Part shown: positions 1-21,979 of the stretch, in pieces
Layout: each line of letters starts with the position of its first letter
Position numbering within the stretch: position 1 is the stretch's first letter
Assembly (NCBI GenBank): GCA_000499405.2
Contig: HG738138.1
Span: 11,148,708-11,212,707 of the forward strand
Origin: Onchocerca volvulus
Lineage: Eukaryota; Nematoda; Chromadorea; Rhabditida; Onchocercidae
Reading direction: 5' to 3'
DNA: 64,000 bases
Notes under the pieces: generated by a model
The model's input: the letters and a program-made list of their open reading frames with translations, nothing else
What the model was told of the DNA's origin: nothing
The model's database searches: none
Made by a program: the position numbers and the translations under genes

Positions 1-3000
1 ATCAATTTCCATTTAGCTCCATTTAGTGTAAAAATTTCGAAAACATGAAATAGTGCAGTTAAAAGTTCATGAAATCCATGCTGTTGAGGGGGTATCTATA
101 AATATTCGATTAATGAAAAAAGTATTTTCACTTTTTTTCTTCGTTGTAGCCTAAGTGGGAGATTGAACTAAAGATTTCTTCACAAGGCGTGATGAAGAAA
201 ATGAATTCTTTAGACTTCTGATCAAACCTTCTTGATCAAAACAAATTTGTTTTAGTAAGGGAATAACGCGAAAATCATATTTCAAATCTGAATCCCTTTT
301 ATTAGCATCACTTCATCTAATTAACATATAATTTTAAGAATATTCAAGAATTTTTGCAAACGATATTAGTATGATTATCTCATCCTCACTTTCCATAAGC
401 TTCACGCTAGAATCTTCCTTTCTTTCTCCTGTGCTTCTGTAATCGTAATTTTCTTTGATGATTAACATTTGAGAATCTCTTTTCTTATTAAGATTCAAGT
501 CCTTGACCGAATTTAATGGTACAAAGAATTGAATTATAAAATTTGAAAACTTTCTCAAGTTTCATTAAAACTTCATGCAACTTTCATGCATTTTGATACC
601 AGAATTATAGTTTACGAGGATTATTCTCTTTTTGTTGTAAACAGTAAGAATATATAATATGTAACCATACAGCTTAATCTTGATCGTCCGAATTTGAGAG
701 TTTACCTCTCTTTCATTTTTTTTTTTCTTTTTTGCGTTTCACCATTTATAAAATTTTTTAAAACCTGTTTTTCAATAGTGCAAAGGTTCAAATAAATACA
801 TAATTGTAGAATCGATGAAGCTGTAATGTTTTTCTCTTTGAGGCATTAATATACTGTTATGTTTTAAAAAGTTCATAAAGGCATATTAGAATTCCTCAAA
901 AGATTCTCAACTTCCATAATCTTTATTATCTTAGAATTTCAGGAAATGTATTTTTTTTCCTGAATACCTGAAAGCTTTTACCAGTGAGGAACACATCTCC
1001 TCACTTAAAAGAATCAAAAATAATATTTAGTTGCAAAGAGCTATGAATGATATTTAGTTTTATTTCAAAGCTAGGCACTTTTGACGCAACCAATATTTTG
1101 GTTGTGATATCATCTTATGAAACCTAATTACTTGGTCCTTGTCAATTCTCGACACTATTAAAAGTAACTATTATTATAATTAAACTAGGAATGTATTGAA
1201 AATACAATCGTTATGAATCATAGACCTTCAGTAAAAAATATTATTTAAGCAAAATTTTGGATGAGTAATTTTTTCTAAACTTTAATTTTAATGTCTCTTT
1301 TCAAGCTTTTCTTTCCACTTTTTCTTATTTTTCCTTTTTTCATTGAAAAAAGACAGAAGAAAGAAATATGCATTTAAATTGTCCGGAAAACTTTTAGCCA
1401 ATAATTATAGGAAATTCGTTTCAGGCAAGAAAAAAAAAACGAAAAAAGAGCTATAGAATTGAGAGTATTAGCATTTTGGTTATATTCAACGATTGGATAC
1501 TTCAATAATAGCATTTCCTGTACTTCACTAAGCCCAAATATTTCATTGAATGCTATCATCCCATAAATATATTCTTGAATTAGGATCCGGTTTGTTTATC
1601 GTGAAACTTTCAGGAAGCTAATTTTAAAAGCTTTAGCAAAGAAACCTCTTAGGATTTCACTTTATTTCTTGTTTTTTATGCACTTTTCATTTGAAAACGC
1701 TCGTTTATAATGCATGATTTGAAGTTGGAGAAATTATTATTTTTTAATTTATAAATCTGCCTGAAATATTTCATCTATTTCTCGAAGAAGAAAAAACGAT
1801 GCTTTTATGGCAACTTTTCTTTAATTGTCACATGGTATTTTTGAATAAGAATAATTTCTTTAAAAAACGATAAGAGAGCATTTCACTTTTAGCTAGAGCT
1901 CTTCACTGTACTTAACTATTACTAACTTATTTTGAAATCTAAGAAATTTTTTACCAAATTTAAGAAGGTATTAATCTTTTAGGACGATTTTACGAGTACC
2001 TTTTATGATCTTTTTTGATCCAATAGCGTCAATTCAGAAATTTTGCATTATAATCAACCATATTTCTATTATCTTTTTTCATTAACTTGCATAGATTCTA
2101 ACAAAAATGATTTGCATTTAATTGAACTGAAGCAAGCTAAGGATTTATTTAATCTTGCATCCTTTCTTCAATGAATCAAACTGCAATCATTTTTAACACA
2201 ATATTGATTAGATCATATTGAACTCATTTAAAAAGAATATGAGAAAAGATAAATTTGTGTTAAAAATTATATTAAAATTGTGTTATAAGTCTTTTTTTTT
2301 ATACCTTTAAATATCTCAATCACAACACATTTTATTGAATCCTATATATATATATATATATATATATGTATAAATCAAAAGTTCCACCAATCTTAATTCT
2401 ATTAATTAAGGTCAATGTTGAAAAATTAATTTTTCCTAAACTATAAAATTTCAATTAAATTTTTTTTTCGCGTTTTAAAAAGCTACTAAATGATTCTTAT
2501 GATATAACAATCTGAAATTAGTTGCATTTCTTTACAAATCATTTGTCGTTTTCTAATTATAAATAAAATGTATGCTATAACAAATTTTCATTCCAACAAC
2601 TGAACAACATTTAAAAACGAAAAGTTTAAAAACATAATTTAACATCCAGTAGTTTCTTTTGAAACATCTGCTAATATATGAATTGACAGCTGACAAGCAA
2701 TTGAAATAAAATGTGAATTACATTTTTATGGATAACATCTTTTTCTTCAACTTATCAAAAGTCAGTTCGAACGATTTCTATATTCTAGTGGACATTTCGT
2801 TCTTTATTCGGTAAGGATTTACTTGAGGTGACGATAATAGCTATTTTCAAAGTTCAAATCAATTTTTTGTCATTTTCATTTTTTTGAATTTCGTCGAAAT
2901 TTTAAAAAAAATTTTTTTTTTTCGTATATAAATAATTATATATGTGATAAAAAGAATATGACTCTCAATAACGAAATAACTTGAAATTTATGATTTGCAG

Positions 3001-3595
3001 AGACTGCAACTTTTCAAATACATTAAACAATATTTAATTAATTTGCAACGACAACATTGTAATTCAATAAAAATTCCTAAATGAATCAAGAATTATTTCA
3101 AGAATTTGATAAACATAATATTTCTCGTTTTCCGATTCCTATACTTCAATTTAATTGACGAAATTCAATCAATAATTTCATTCAGAACTTGATTATTGCC
3201 TGAATCATCTTCATAAGTCTTGTAAAAAGAAATTGTATATAGTAAAGAGAATAAAAATTCAAAATTTTTCTGCATTTATTTTATTCTTCAGATTCTGATA
3301 ATTATTATTCTGCGCAATACTTTTACTTTAAATAACTAGATATATAGTTGAATTATCAAGTTTTAAGTGAATATTTAGATTACTTGAGATAGATCTGATA
3401 TCATAGACAATAACAACATATAAAAGAAGAAGAAAAAAAGACCACAGCAATTTTAACTTGTTCATGGTAACTTGATCGCAATATTTTATCTCTTTATACG
3501 ATCAATTAAATAAATTAACAGCTGAAATATTGTAATTTAAAAGTACATTACAGCATTGCTTAATTTGGTGAATTATCGAGAGAAAAAAAAAAATA
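1..3595. other. AT-rich intergenic DNA, no gene seen
   Basis: Very AT-rich sequence broken by stops in all frames. The longest open frames (334-558 and 1374-1559, - strand) have no splice context or recognisable protein and look like chance. A short (TA)n run lies at 2343-2366. Nothing else could be supported. Confidence 0.6.
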
Positions 3596-3659
3596 ATGTG
3601 TCAATTCATTACGTCAATGACATTTTTATTCCTTTTTATCATGGTGCTATGTCATTCTG
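3596..3659 (+). other. Possible signal-peptide first exon (orphan)
   Basis: An ATG at 3596 opens 21 codons that read like a secretory signal peptide: a short start, then a hydrophobic core (MTFLFLFIMVLC). They run straight into a good donor, G|GTAAGC, at 3660. About 45 bp upstream is an ATTACAG acceptor that could receive a spliced leader. No convincing downstream exon in the required phase (one base carried) was found before 9.6 kb. It may be the first exon of a small secreted protein gene or chance. Confidence 0.25.
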
Positions 3660-4242
3660 GTAAGCGAATTTATGTTTTCGAAATTGCTAAATCAGGCTGA
3701 AAATTTCCAAAATTTGCATGAAAGAATACTGGAATGAATCATTTTATGTTAATATAAATTGAGAGTAAAAGATATTTGATCCAGGTAGATTTTTCATTTA
3801 AAAAAAAAAGATAAGAATGGCGGGATAGAATTTTCGAACTTGTTTTGCATTCTTGAATTCTTGTATTTATTTCAGTAACAATTTTTTTTCCGGATTTTTC
3901 ACTTTTCGATATACCATTAATAAAACGTCAATAAATAATTTGTGACGAGATGTTAAATGGTACAGATTAGTACAAAGAATGATTCTAGTATGTTGCGCCT
4001 TTTTTTTTTTTTCAAAAAAAAGTTTTATATTTCATTCAAAATTTAAAATACACATTCAGACAAACATAATATTGATACTTTTGCACATGCAGAGACAGTA
4101 CAGGAAATCATAAAATCTTGTTCTCATCGGCTGTTCATTTAATGAATTTTTAACATCGATTACTGTAAGCAAATAATACTCGTCTTATTTGCTTAAATTA
4201 TTTCATTATCTATAATTCTCGACTAATTTCTAATTTGTGCAT

Positions 4243-4345
4243 TTAAATTATCAACAAACTAATTAATAGCTTTTAAATTGTCAACAGGTTAACTACTTGT
4301 TTTTAAATTATCAATAAACTATTTAATAGCTTCCAATTAACGAAC
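4243..4345. repeat. Degenerate ~34-bp tandem repeat
   Basis: Three adjacent imperfect copies of a unit starting TTTAAATTATCAACAAACTA are visible at about 4243, 4275 and 4306, differing at several positions. No coding potential. Confidence 0.5.
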
Positions 4346-7300
4346 GAGCTCATTGTGTGTTCGCATCAAAAATCTCAAAAATACATTCTTACAAATGACT
4401 TCAGATGCTATTTTCAGTCATTGAATCTAGCAGCTATTATCTATAAATCCTATCACTTTTCATATACCTTTTCATTTCTGTCGCCATCTTCAACTTCTGT
4501 AATAGACAAGTATATGCTGTGAATTTTCATAGTTTTCTTTTTTTTCTTTGTTACAAAATTTATATCATATCAAGTTATTTGAATAATATATTTAGATTGG
4601 ACAAATTATTTGTATGATATAGCCAAAGTTGTCGTTTCAGTTTATCAGTTTACAGCTAAGGCATAATTATCGGCTGCAAGCAATGAATGACTTTATTTTA
4701 TGCATCAGAAATCTCGGAAACGCTCTCAAAATTCTCCGGAAATAATTTTTTTTCAAATCCATTTGATTTTAACTTGTTAATACTTAAGAAGGAATGCTTT
4801 CTCGATTTTCTTATTGCTTACGAGCTTTTTAGAATGTTTGTATTGCTGCAATTTGATACTGATTGATCGTAATATCAAGATATTTTATTTCTAATTAAAT
4901 TTTTTGTTTTTCATTTTTTTTTTCAGTAATTAATTTTTGTTTGCATAGACAAACCTTTTGCCAAAGATTGATTGTAACTGAGAGAAAATTGAATTATATT
5001 AAGCATTACCAATTTATAATTTTTTTTTTATTTGGTTCGTATTCGTATATTCGTAATCTTCCTTTATAATTAATGTAAGAATTAATAAATTACTTAGATA
5101 CACTATGATAAATGAACGAGCTAATTTGTTAATTTTTATATTATCAATGAATTAAAAAGCTCACATTGGTCAATAATCAGTTAATTTGTTACAATAAAAA
5201 ATTTTATTGAATCTTAAAATATTTTCATAATTGATTTGAATGAATAATTAGTAATTGAAGCTAAAATAATGTATTATTATTTGAAAAAAAAATCTATTAG
5301 AAGAGATATAATATGAATCGATAGCTTGATAAAATAGCAAAATGAAACTATCCATCATTAAATCAAAAAATTATCCTGCTTAATTCAATTATCACTAAAT
5401 ATGATAGCTAAGGCAAGCAAACTACGCTAAAATTTGGATCATGAAATGTATATAAGATTAGGATAATAATATTTCAGTTTTTATATTTCATCTACTTAAA
5501 TAATTAGAGTAAGATATTCTTAAATTAATCAATTTTTTTTAATTTTTCAGAAAATTTATTAAATTTTCTATTGATAAAGAATCAAAAAATGATCGTAGTA
5601 ATTCTTTTCTATTAGTCGTTTGAAATATATTGGTTAATCTTGTTGTCTCATAATAACGGAACAACACATCTGTCACTGGTGCGGCAGGAGAATGTATGTT
5701 GTGATTAGAAACTCTACTATATTATCAACAAGTTTTCATTAATATCGACCGAATTCTCACCCTGTCCACATTTTCTTCCCCCATTCTTCCCCGTATCATA
5801 GTTGTCTGAGAAGTTGTTGACTGATAATTAAATTATTTTTAAATTACTAATAGTGTGATTTCTGATAACCTCATATTTTTACGTTATTATCAAACTGCTT
5901 TTCTCGATGATGCATCTGTGGTATTCAGATTTTTGGAATTCACCTTTACTTATCTTTACCGATAGATTTAATGTACTTTTGTTAACTTTTACTGATAAAT
6001 TTAAAAAGTTTCATGATTTTTTCTTTTTTTTTTTTTTTGTATTTTAGCATCCTAATTATTTTTCGATTTCAATTTATGAAACTTTTATCCCATCGACTAG
6101 GGCAATAGCAATAATGATATACATCAAATTTGATGAATTAGTAGCAGTTTGCCAAAGGGATATTTGAAATATTAATATTCATTTCATAAAACTTTATCTG
6201 AGTGATATTAGAATTCATATCTGAGTGAAAGTGATAAATAATAGATGACGTGAATCTGAGCATTAAAAAAAAAAAGGATCACGTTACCGTTTAAAAAAGA
6301 TATTTCACAAGTCGATTGAAAATTCAGTCATTTTCAAAATGCCACTTTTCATTCTCATTCTGTCTTGTCAAATTAACGAGAATTTTTTTCTCACTTTGAA
6401 TTTGTATTTACAACACGTTTTGTTCCTTTTATTTTCTTAAAAAAAAGGAAAAATTGCAGTTATTTCTTATTGCCACATTGCCAATTTTCTTTATTACATT
6501 TGAAATTTTACAGATTTTAATCACTTTCAAGTGATAGAACAAAGAATATAGAAAATATAAATTACTGGTGACACTATTTACTTACCATCTTGCTATTTGT
6601 TTATTTCATCGTTAAGTAGTTCTTTTTTACTGTTGCTAGATAAAAAATTCATTTGAAAAATACCATAAAATAACAAATGTCAAATATCGATTTAAAAAAT
6701 TATTTACAAACAAACAAAAAAAAAACTTAATTCAAATAATTTTCTAAAATTTAGTTTTAAAACAAAAAACTTAATAAGTTAAGGAAAAGTAACTTTGTTT
6801 AATGTTTAATTTGCTTAATCATTCATTTATCATTGTAGGCGAAAAGTTTTCTGAATGCTGTAACTTCGAAGTACAGCTCAAATTTTATATTTAATTGCCA
6901 TACAATTTGATTAAATTTATTCATTTTTTTCTTTTCTCCAAAAAAAAAATCTCCACTTCAAAATCTTCAAAAAATTTTCGCAATTATTCCTTTTTTCTTC
7001 TCTTTTCTTTTCTTTTTTCCAGAAAAAAATTTTCAATCATAATCCTTAGTGCATTGTAGATCATTTTTTGTTTCCAAATCCTGCTATTCTAAGCATATTT
7101 TTTGCGCAAGAATGGTTACTTTCAGTTATTTATTTGAGCATTATTTCCAGTATACTTTACATTTTGGAATATTTTAATTACATTCGTAAATTTGAAATGA
7201 ATTCATATCACATTTTTTTCTTTTTTCCTCAATGATTCTAATTGTATTAAACTATCAAACAGTTTCATATATTTTCTCCTTTTACGAACGAAACAATAAG

Positions 7301-9034
7301 AAAATTTTGTAAAGGAAATAAAATAGATGCGTTAAGATTTTCATCCTCAAAAGAATTGAATTTATCACAAAATGCAAAAAAAAAAAGAGAAAAAAAGTTT
7401 TTTCATTATTCTGTTTATAAATAACAACTCGACAAAGTTTATCTTATATCATCGATTTTCCGCTGTCAATTTTCATTATGGAATGATATCATTCTGATTT
7501 GAAGTATTAGTTGTTAATACGAAGTTAATATCTTAGATTACAACTTCAAGTTCACAGTAATGGAAGAACGCAACTTTTCGATCCTCTCAATTTTCGTTCT
7601 GATCAAAGTTTGAATGAAACTGGTTTCTCCATGATCGATATGGCATGGCGGAACTTTTATATGATTTTTATTACCCATTAATCAATAATAATAAACAATA
7701 TTTGTTGAGATAATTCAGAATATTCCGAAGCGATTTTATTGATAGTTTTTTTTTTTTTCATTGTTTTTTCATCGCCATTAAAATAATAGAACCAAGTTAT
7801 ATGTTGTTCAATTTAGATCCGGAAAGTAATGATCGTAGAATTATTGTATTATACTTTTAAAATTAAGTTTTAAAGTTTTAGGATAAATCTTCTGAAATAG
7901 TTTCTACACGGAAGGATATTCAACACATATATTTCATTTTTCTGATCAATTAGAAAAATTGCTTAATTTTTTCATGTATCATTTTTGAACTTAATTAATC
8001 ATTAGGATACTAGAATTATCAGGATATTCAATCCAGTGAGCCTTTTCTCAAACGATGTAAGTTACAGGTGTTAGACAGAGGCTAGCAACAAATTTTCTAA
8101 ATTTGGATTTGCTCCAACTATTTAATTTGATTTAGTTATTAAGTCGATTCATTACTGTCATATCACTCAGTAAGATTGTTATTATTATTTCTTCTCCCCT
8201 TTTTTCATCTTTTATAGAAACAAAAACTGAGAAATAAGAAGAAATATGTGTCGTAATGATTCAAACTAAACTACTTTCTTATTTTACATTTCTAACGATA
8301 TGATACCAAATTTTTTTGTATTATTTGAAAAGAAAAAAGGCATAAATTATTTTTGTAATAATTTTCCATACAATAAATAGTTCAATGACATTTAATTTGC
8401 ATTGTTTAAGGATGGGGAAAATACTTGATTTGCATTGTTAAGAATTTGATTTTATATTATTTGAAGAATGGAAAAAAATATTACAATTGTCCGGAGGATT
8501 TCCTTTTGCAATTATAGAGATAAACAGTATTGGAAGGATATAATAAAAGTAGGTGAAATGATCATTAAATATTGAAAAAACAATGGAAGAATTGTTAAAA
8601 GTTTTAGAAATTGGGAGAAAAGAAGAGAAAAGATGTGGGGGTGGAAAAAGAGAAAGGATGAGAGCAAATTAATTTCAGATGTGTAGTAGTACTTGGTGTG
8701 AAGTTGTCATTAAACCATTGATTTTCACAAAATCTCAATAATTCCACGCGTGTTATCTTCTGCCATCATCAATTTGAGCATTTTCATAAAATTATTTACC
8801 CATCACTTTGTTCCTCCTTTAATTTTTTTCCCCCTTCCCCGACCTTGTCACCAACACTTCCTGCCATTCTTCTCCGAAAATTTGTTACCAAACCCATTCC
8901 TTCTAAATCGATTGCATATGTACATATCAGACTCCATAACCAATATATTTATACTTCCGCACACAAGTTTCTTCCAGTAATTCAGTATTTCCGGAAATAT
9001 ATTCTTTGCAACTTCACTGAAAAATGAATTTCCG

Positions 9035-9103
9035 TTTCCATGCAAAAAATTATGTATAAATTCTTCTTTTTTTTTTTTTTTTTTTTTTTTTTTTGCATGG
9101 AAA
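9035..9103. repeat. Perfect 15-bp inverted repeat around a poly-T loop
   Basis: TTTCCATGCAAAAAA at 9035-9049 is matched by its exact reverse complement at 9089-9103. The 39-nt spacer is mostly T. It lies about 500 bp upstream of the PMCA start codon. Confidence 0.8.
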
Positions 9104-9590
9104 TGATATCAAAACTGCCGAATGCAGAAAATATAATAGATTGGTTTGTATTGTACCTGTAGAAAGCATTGATAACTAAGAAATTAGGAATGCCTGCTGA
9201 TAGATGAATCAGCAAATGAAATGTATTAGACCGTAACAGGAAGCAAACCAAATACATTTACAAATTTATCAACATTGACGATCATAGGAATGAAATTTTA
9301 TTTTATTTTTTTTTTTTTTGTTTCTTAGAAAATCATTGATTGGCATATTTCACTTTCAAACTTCAAAATCAACACTCACCGATGAAATTAATGGCTAATC
9401 TTCGTTAATTTTTGTTTTATTTTGTTTTGTTTTGTTTTTTTTTTCACAAATTTATAAGATTCCAGATTCGATTCAAAAGATTTGCAAGAACCTAAGTGGA
9501 CAAGCTTTTTTCTTTTCTATCGAGATTATTTTGTGCATGGATGAGTACTGGTGCTATTGATAGTTCAACGAATAAGATTTCTCACCTGTA

Positions 9591-9595
9591 AACAG
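9591..9595 (+). promoter_or_regulatory. Splice acceptor just before PMCA ATG (possible trans-splice site)
   Basis: AACAG ends at 9595, five bases before the ATG at 9601. It could accept a spliced leader, as is common in nematodes, or a 5' UTR exon. The sequence alone cannot distinguish the two. Confidence 0.45.
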
Positions 9596-9600
9596 GTATA

Positions 9601-19362
<9,762 letters not shown>

Positions 19363-20270
19363 TTATATGTATTGTTACTTTTATCTTTGTCTCAGAGACT
19401 GTCAACAGTCAGTTTGGAATTATTCCATCTTATCAGGTTCTCTCAGTGGAATGAATTTTTTAAAGATTTTTATTAAGTTTTAGTCTGAGATAATCTTTAA
19501 ATATTGGATGTTAATTTTAAATGCTACAAAATATGTCAGATTGATAACGATTTTTTTTTTACATTTATTTTCATTTTCCTTCGAATATTTTCATTCATTT
19601 CTAATATTATATTAGAAATATAAGTTTTCTTGAACAATTTACGCAATTGTAGCTGTTTGACCAATCTGACTTCAAATCATTGTGGATCGAATTAGAACTT
19701 CTTCATTTTTTTCCACAAATCGTCAAAAATTCTCTAGTTTTTATTCCAAAAATTCAATTTGACAAAAAAAAAAAAAAAAGAAAAGGAGGAAAATGAAGAA
19801 TAGGAATATATTGAGAGATTAAAGATTGTTCTGCTTTTCTTTTTAGCATTCAAGTTTTACACTTTGCAACTTTTTTTTCATTATTAAATGATTGTTATTT
19901 AAAACATCTCATCATATAAATTTAAACAGCGTTCTTTTTCTTCCTTTTTGAATGATATCATCATTACTTTTTCATTCTGTTATTTCTTCTTTTTTTTTTT
20001 CATTTTTTTTATTTGATAACTACAGTGATTTTGATCATTATCTTTTTCTTTTATTTAAAAATTTTTGGTTCACCAGTTCTATTTTTCACTGGTAAGTCAT
20101 TTTAACTAATCGTAACTATACCGAGAGGAGAAATGATCAAAAAATCCCGAGAAAGTGATGAACCAAAACTATTCATTGAATGTAAATGACATACATATTA
20201 TTGCCTAATAATAATGTATATTTCTTATGTCAGTTCATTTAGAATGACTGATTTATGCTTTATAATATAG

Positions 20271-20386
20271 TAGCAACAAGAATTTTAGCTGACAAGTCTA
20301 TTCAGTATGATGGAAGAGATGCTACAGATTGGAATGGTACCGGTATTCCTCGAAATAAAGATTCGGTAAGAGATTTTCTGGTATGA
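20271..20386 (+). other. Possible alternative 3' exon of the PMCA gene
   Basis: After an acceptor TATAATATAG ending at 20270, an open frame begins in the phase left by PMCA exon 23 (one base carried). It encodes IATRILADKSIQYDGR and on to GIPRNKDS. It can end at a donor TCG|GTAAGA at 20366, or be read through to TGA at 20384-20386. The codon composition is less AT-biased than the surroundings. This is inference: the fit is by phase and splice sites, not by a recognised protein match. Confidence 0.35.
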
Positions 20387-20746
20387 ATAGCAGAAAGACA
20401 AACAAAAAAGGAGATTTTCAAGTTTAATTTGCCAATGTCGGTGTTTTCGTAGTAGAATCGTTCTATTCGAGACTTGTATTAATTTTGAACCTGGGATATC
20501 TATAGATATTAATTGAATATTGATTGATGGCGATCTGTAACAATTGTAAATTCAAAATCATTATTGTTAATCGAAATTTTCGAATATCTTTCAGAGATTT
20601 GTTGATCCCAAACGTTGAAACTTTAAATTCCAAAGAATCCTGGAATTCTGCATCAAGGAAGTGCTATGAGATTTAATTTCTTACCATAATTTTCAATCGA
20701 AGTTCCACTAATTATTAACATAAATTCTCTTTTTGTTTCATTTTTT

Positions 20747-20785
<39 letters not shown>

Positions 20786-21346
20786 CGGAAATAAGAAACA
20801 GTTTCAAAACAATATTGGCAAACCTGTTAGAAGATCGCTGAAATTAAAGAGAGATATCTGATTTTGCCATAAGAACAAATATAGTAATATTTCAAATTCA
20901 CTAAAAAATCAAAATTAGAAAAGAAAGTTGAAGAATAAAACAGTTCATTCTTATACAGAAAATTTTTAATGAGCTTCGTTAATGTGAATTTCAAAGAATT
21001 CACAATGAAGCAAATAATCACGGAGATATTATAGTTGGTAAAGTTGATAAAATTAATCTTAATTGTCCAGCCGAACTCTTTGATAATTCTGATTAGATTT
21101 GAAATTTTCTGCATGTAACAGTTATGGAAAGGCCTGATGTCACTCAGATTTTCCCGAATAAAGGAAAAAGATTTTTCACCCCTGGAAAATCAACTCTTAG
21201 CATGAATAAAAATTCACTAGAAACAACATGAAAGATCACATAATTTTTGGAACTCGATTTCAATTAATCAAGCTAATTTGTTTTCCTAGCTCGAAAATTC
21301 CTGAACGTCTAGTCTTTGAACTAAAGATTTTCTATGAATGTTGCAG

Positions 21347-21421
21347 GAATTATTCCTAAATTTAATACAGGAAAACAAAAATTGTGACATCTGTCAAGAA
21401 CCGATAAAACACGAAAAATGA
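21347..21421 (+). other. Possible alternative terminal exon (CxxC-containing)
   Basis: A good acceptor, TGTTGCAG, ends at 21346, followed by 24 open codons and TGA. The peptide starts ELFLNLIQENKN and ends CDICQEPIKHEK. It enters in phase 0, which is the phase left by the candidate exon 20271-20365, so both could form a longer PMCA C-terminus. It may also be chance or belong to an unrelated transcript. Confidence 0.3.
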
Positions 21422-21874
21422 GCAGATAATTAACATGATCAACCATTTAATTGGATTGATTCATTTATTTCCCAGTTTTTGTCCATGAATTACGCGGAGA
21501 AGAAAGTAAAATTTTTGGAGAAATTGTAAGTGATTTATTACCATTATTGTCACTACACAAAATAACTACAATAAGATAACTGATTAGTAACTGATAAGAC
21601 TTAATTTTAGCACCATAAACGGGTGTTTATTGCTCGGATAGTGAACAAATAACTTTATCAGATAATGAAATACAGATTAGTTCTGTAGTAGTTCATTAAG
21701 TGAAGACAAATCGTAATAAGGCATGTTTTTACGCACATTCTTGTCCACTAATAAGAAGAGAAACCAGAGGCACTATGACTGAGATTATGATCATATAAAA
21801 TCCAAAATTTCCGAAATTGGAAGAAATATCCTCCATAATCTGAATAAAATTCTAGAATTTTTGCACAACATTGA

Positions 21875-21979
21875 TCAAAAGTCTTCTTCGAAGGGATTCT
21901 TTGTATCATCATCAACATCAAAAGGATTGGTAGATCGTACAGGTTTTGCCGCATGTAAATTCATCGTTTTTGGAGGAAA
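21875..21979 (-). other. vps-11: Triple NPF tail of VPS11
   Basis: Three Asn-Pro-Phe motifs occur in the last 37 residues: NPFF at 1012, NPFDVDDD at 1032 and NPFEEDF at the very end (1042-1048), two of them followed by acidic residues. NPF followed by acid is the known ligand of EH domains (EHD/RME-1, EPS15 families). Human VPS11 has no such tail. Confidence 0.8.

Larger units (their letters stand above)
3660..9594. other. AT-rich intergenic DNA upstream of PMCA gene
   Basis: No exon chain was found. A degenerate tandem repeat of about 34 bp lies at 4243-4345 (three copies of a TTTAAATTATCAACAAACTA-like unit). Somewhat higher-GC islands occur at about 5640-5820 and 8740-8990; the second is pyrimidine-rich and could belong to the PMCA promoter region. 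A long T run inside an inverted repeat lies at 9035-9103. Confidence 0.5.
19363..21874. other. Region between convergent PMCA and VPS11 genes
   Basis: Contains the PMCA 3' UTR and the VPS11 3' UTR, a long T tract (about 20749-20783), and the two candidate alternative exons. The 95-aa open frame at 20827-21114 (- strand) is AT-rich and shows no family features. A - strand AATAAA lies at 21631-21626, 244 bp past the VPS11 stop, and could be its poly(A) signal. Confidence 0.5.

Noticed and set aside
5640..5820. Higher-GC segment considered as an exon (contains CATCTGTCACTGGTGCGG)
   Set aside because: No frame connects to plausible splice sites, and nothing recognisable is encoded.
8750..8980. 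76-codon open frame on the + strand, Pro/Phe/His-rich
   Set aside because: It lies in pyrimidine-rich DNA, an overlapping frame is equally open, and it has no splice context or family features. More likely PMCA promoter DNA.
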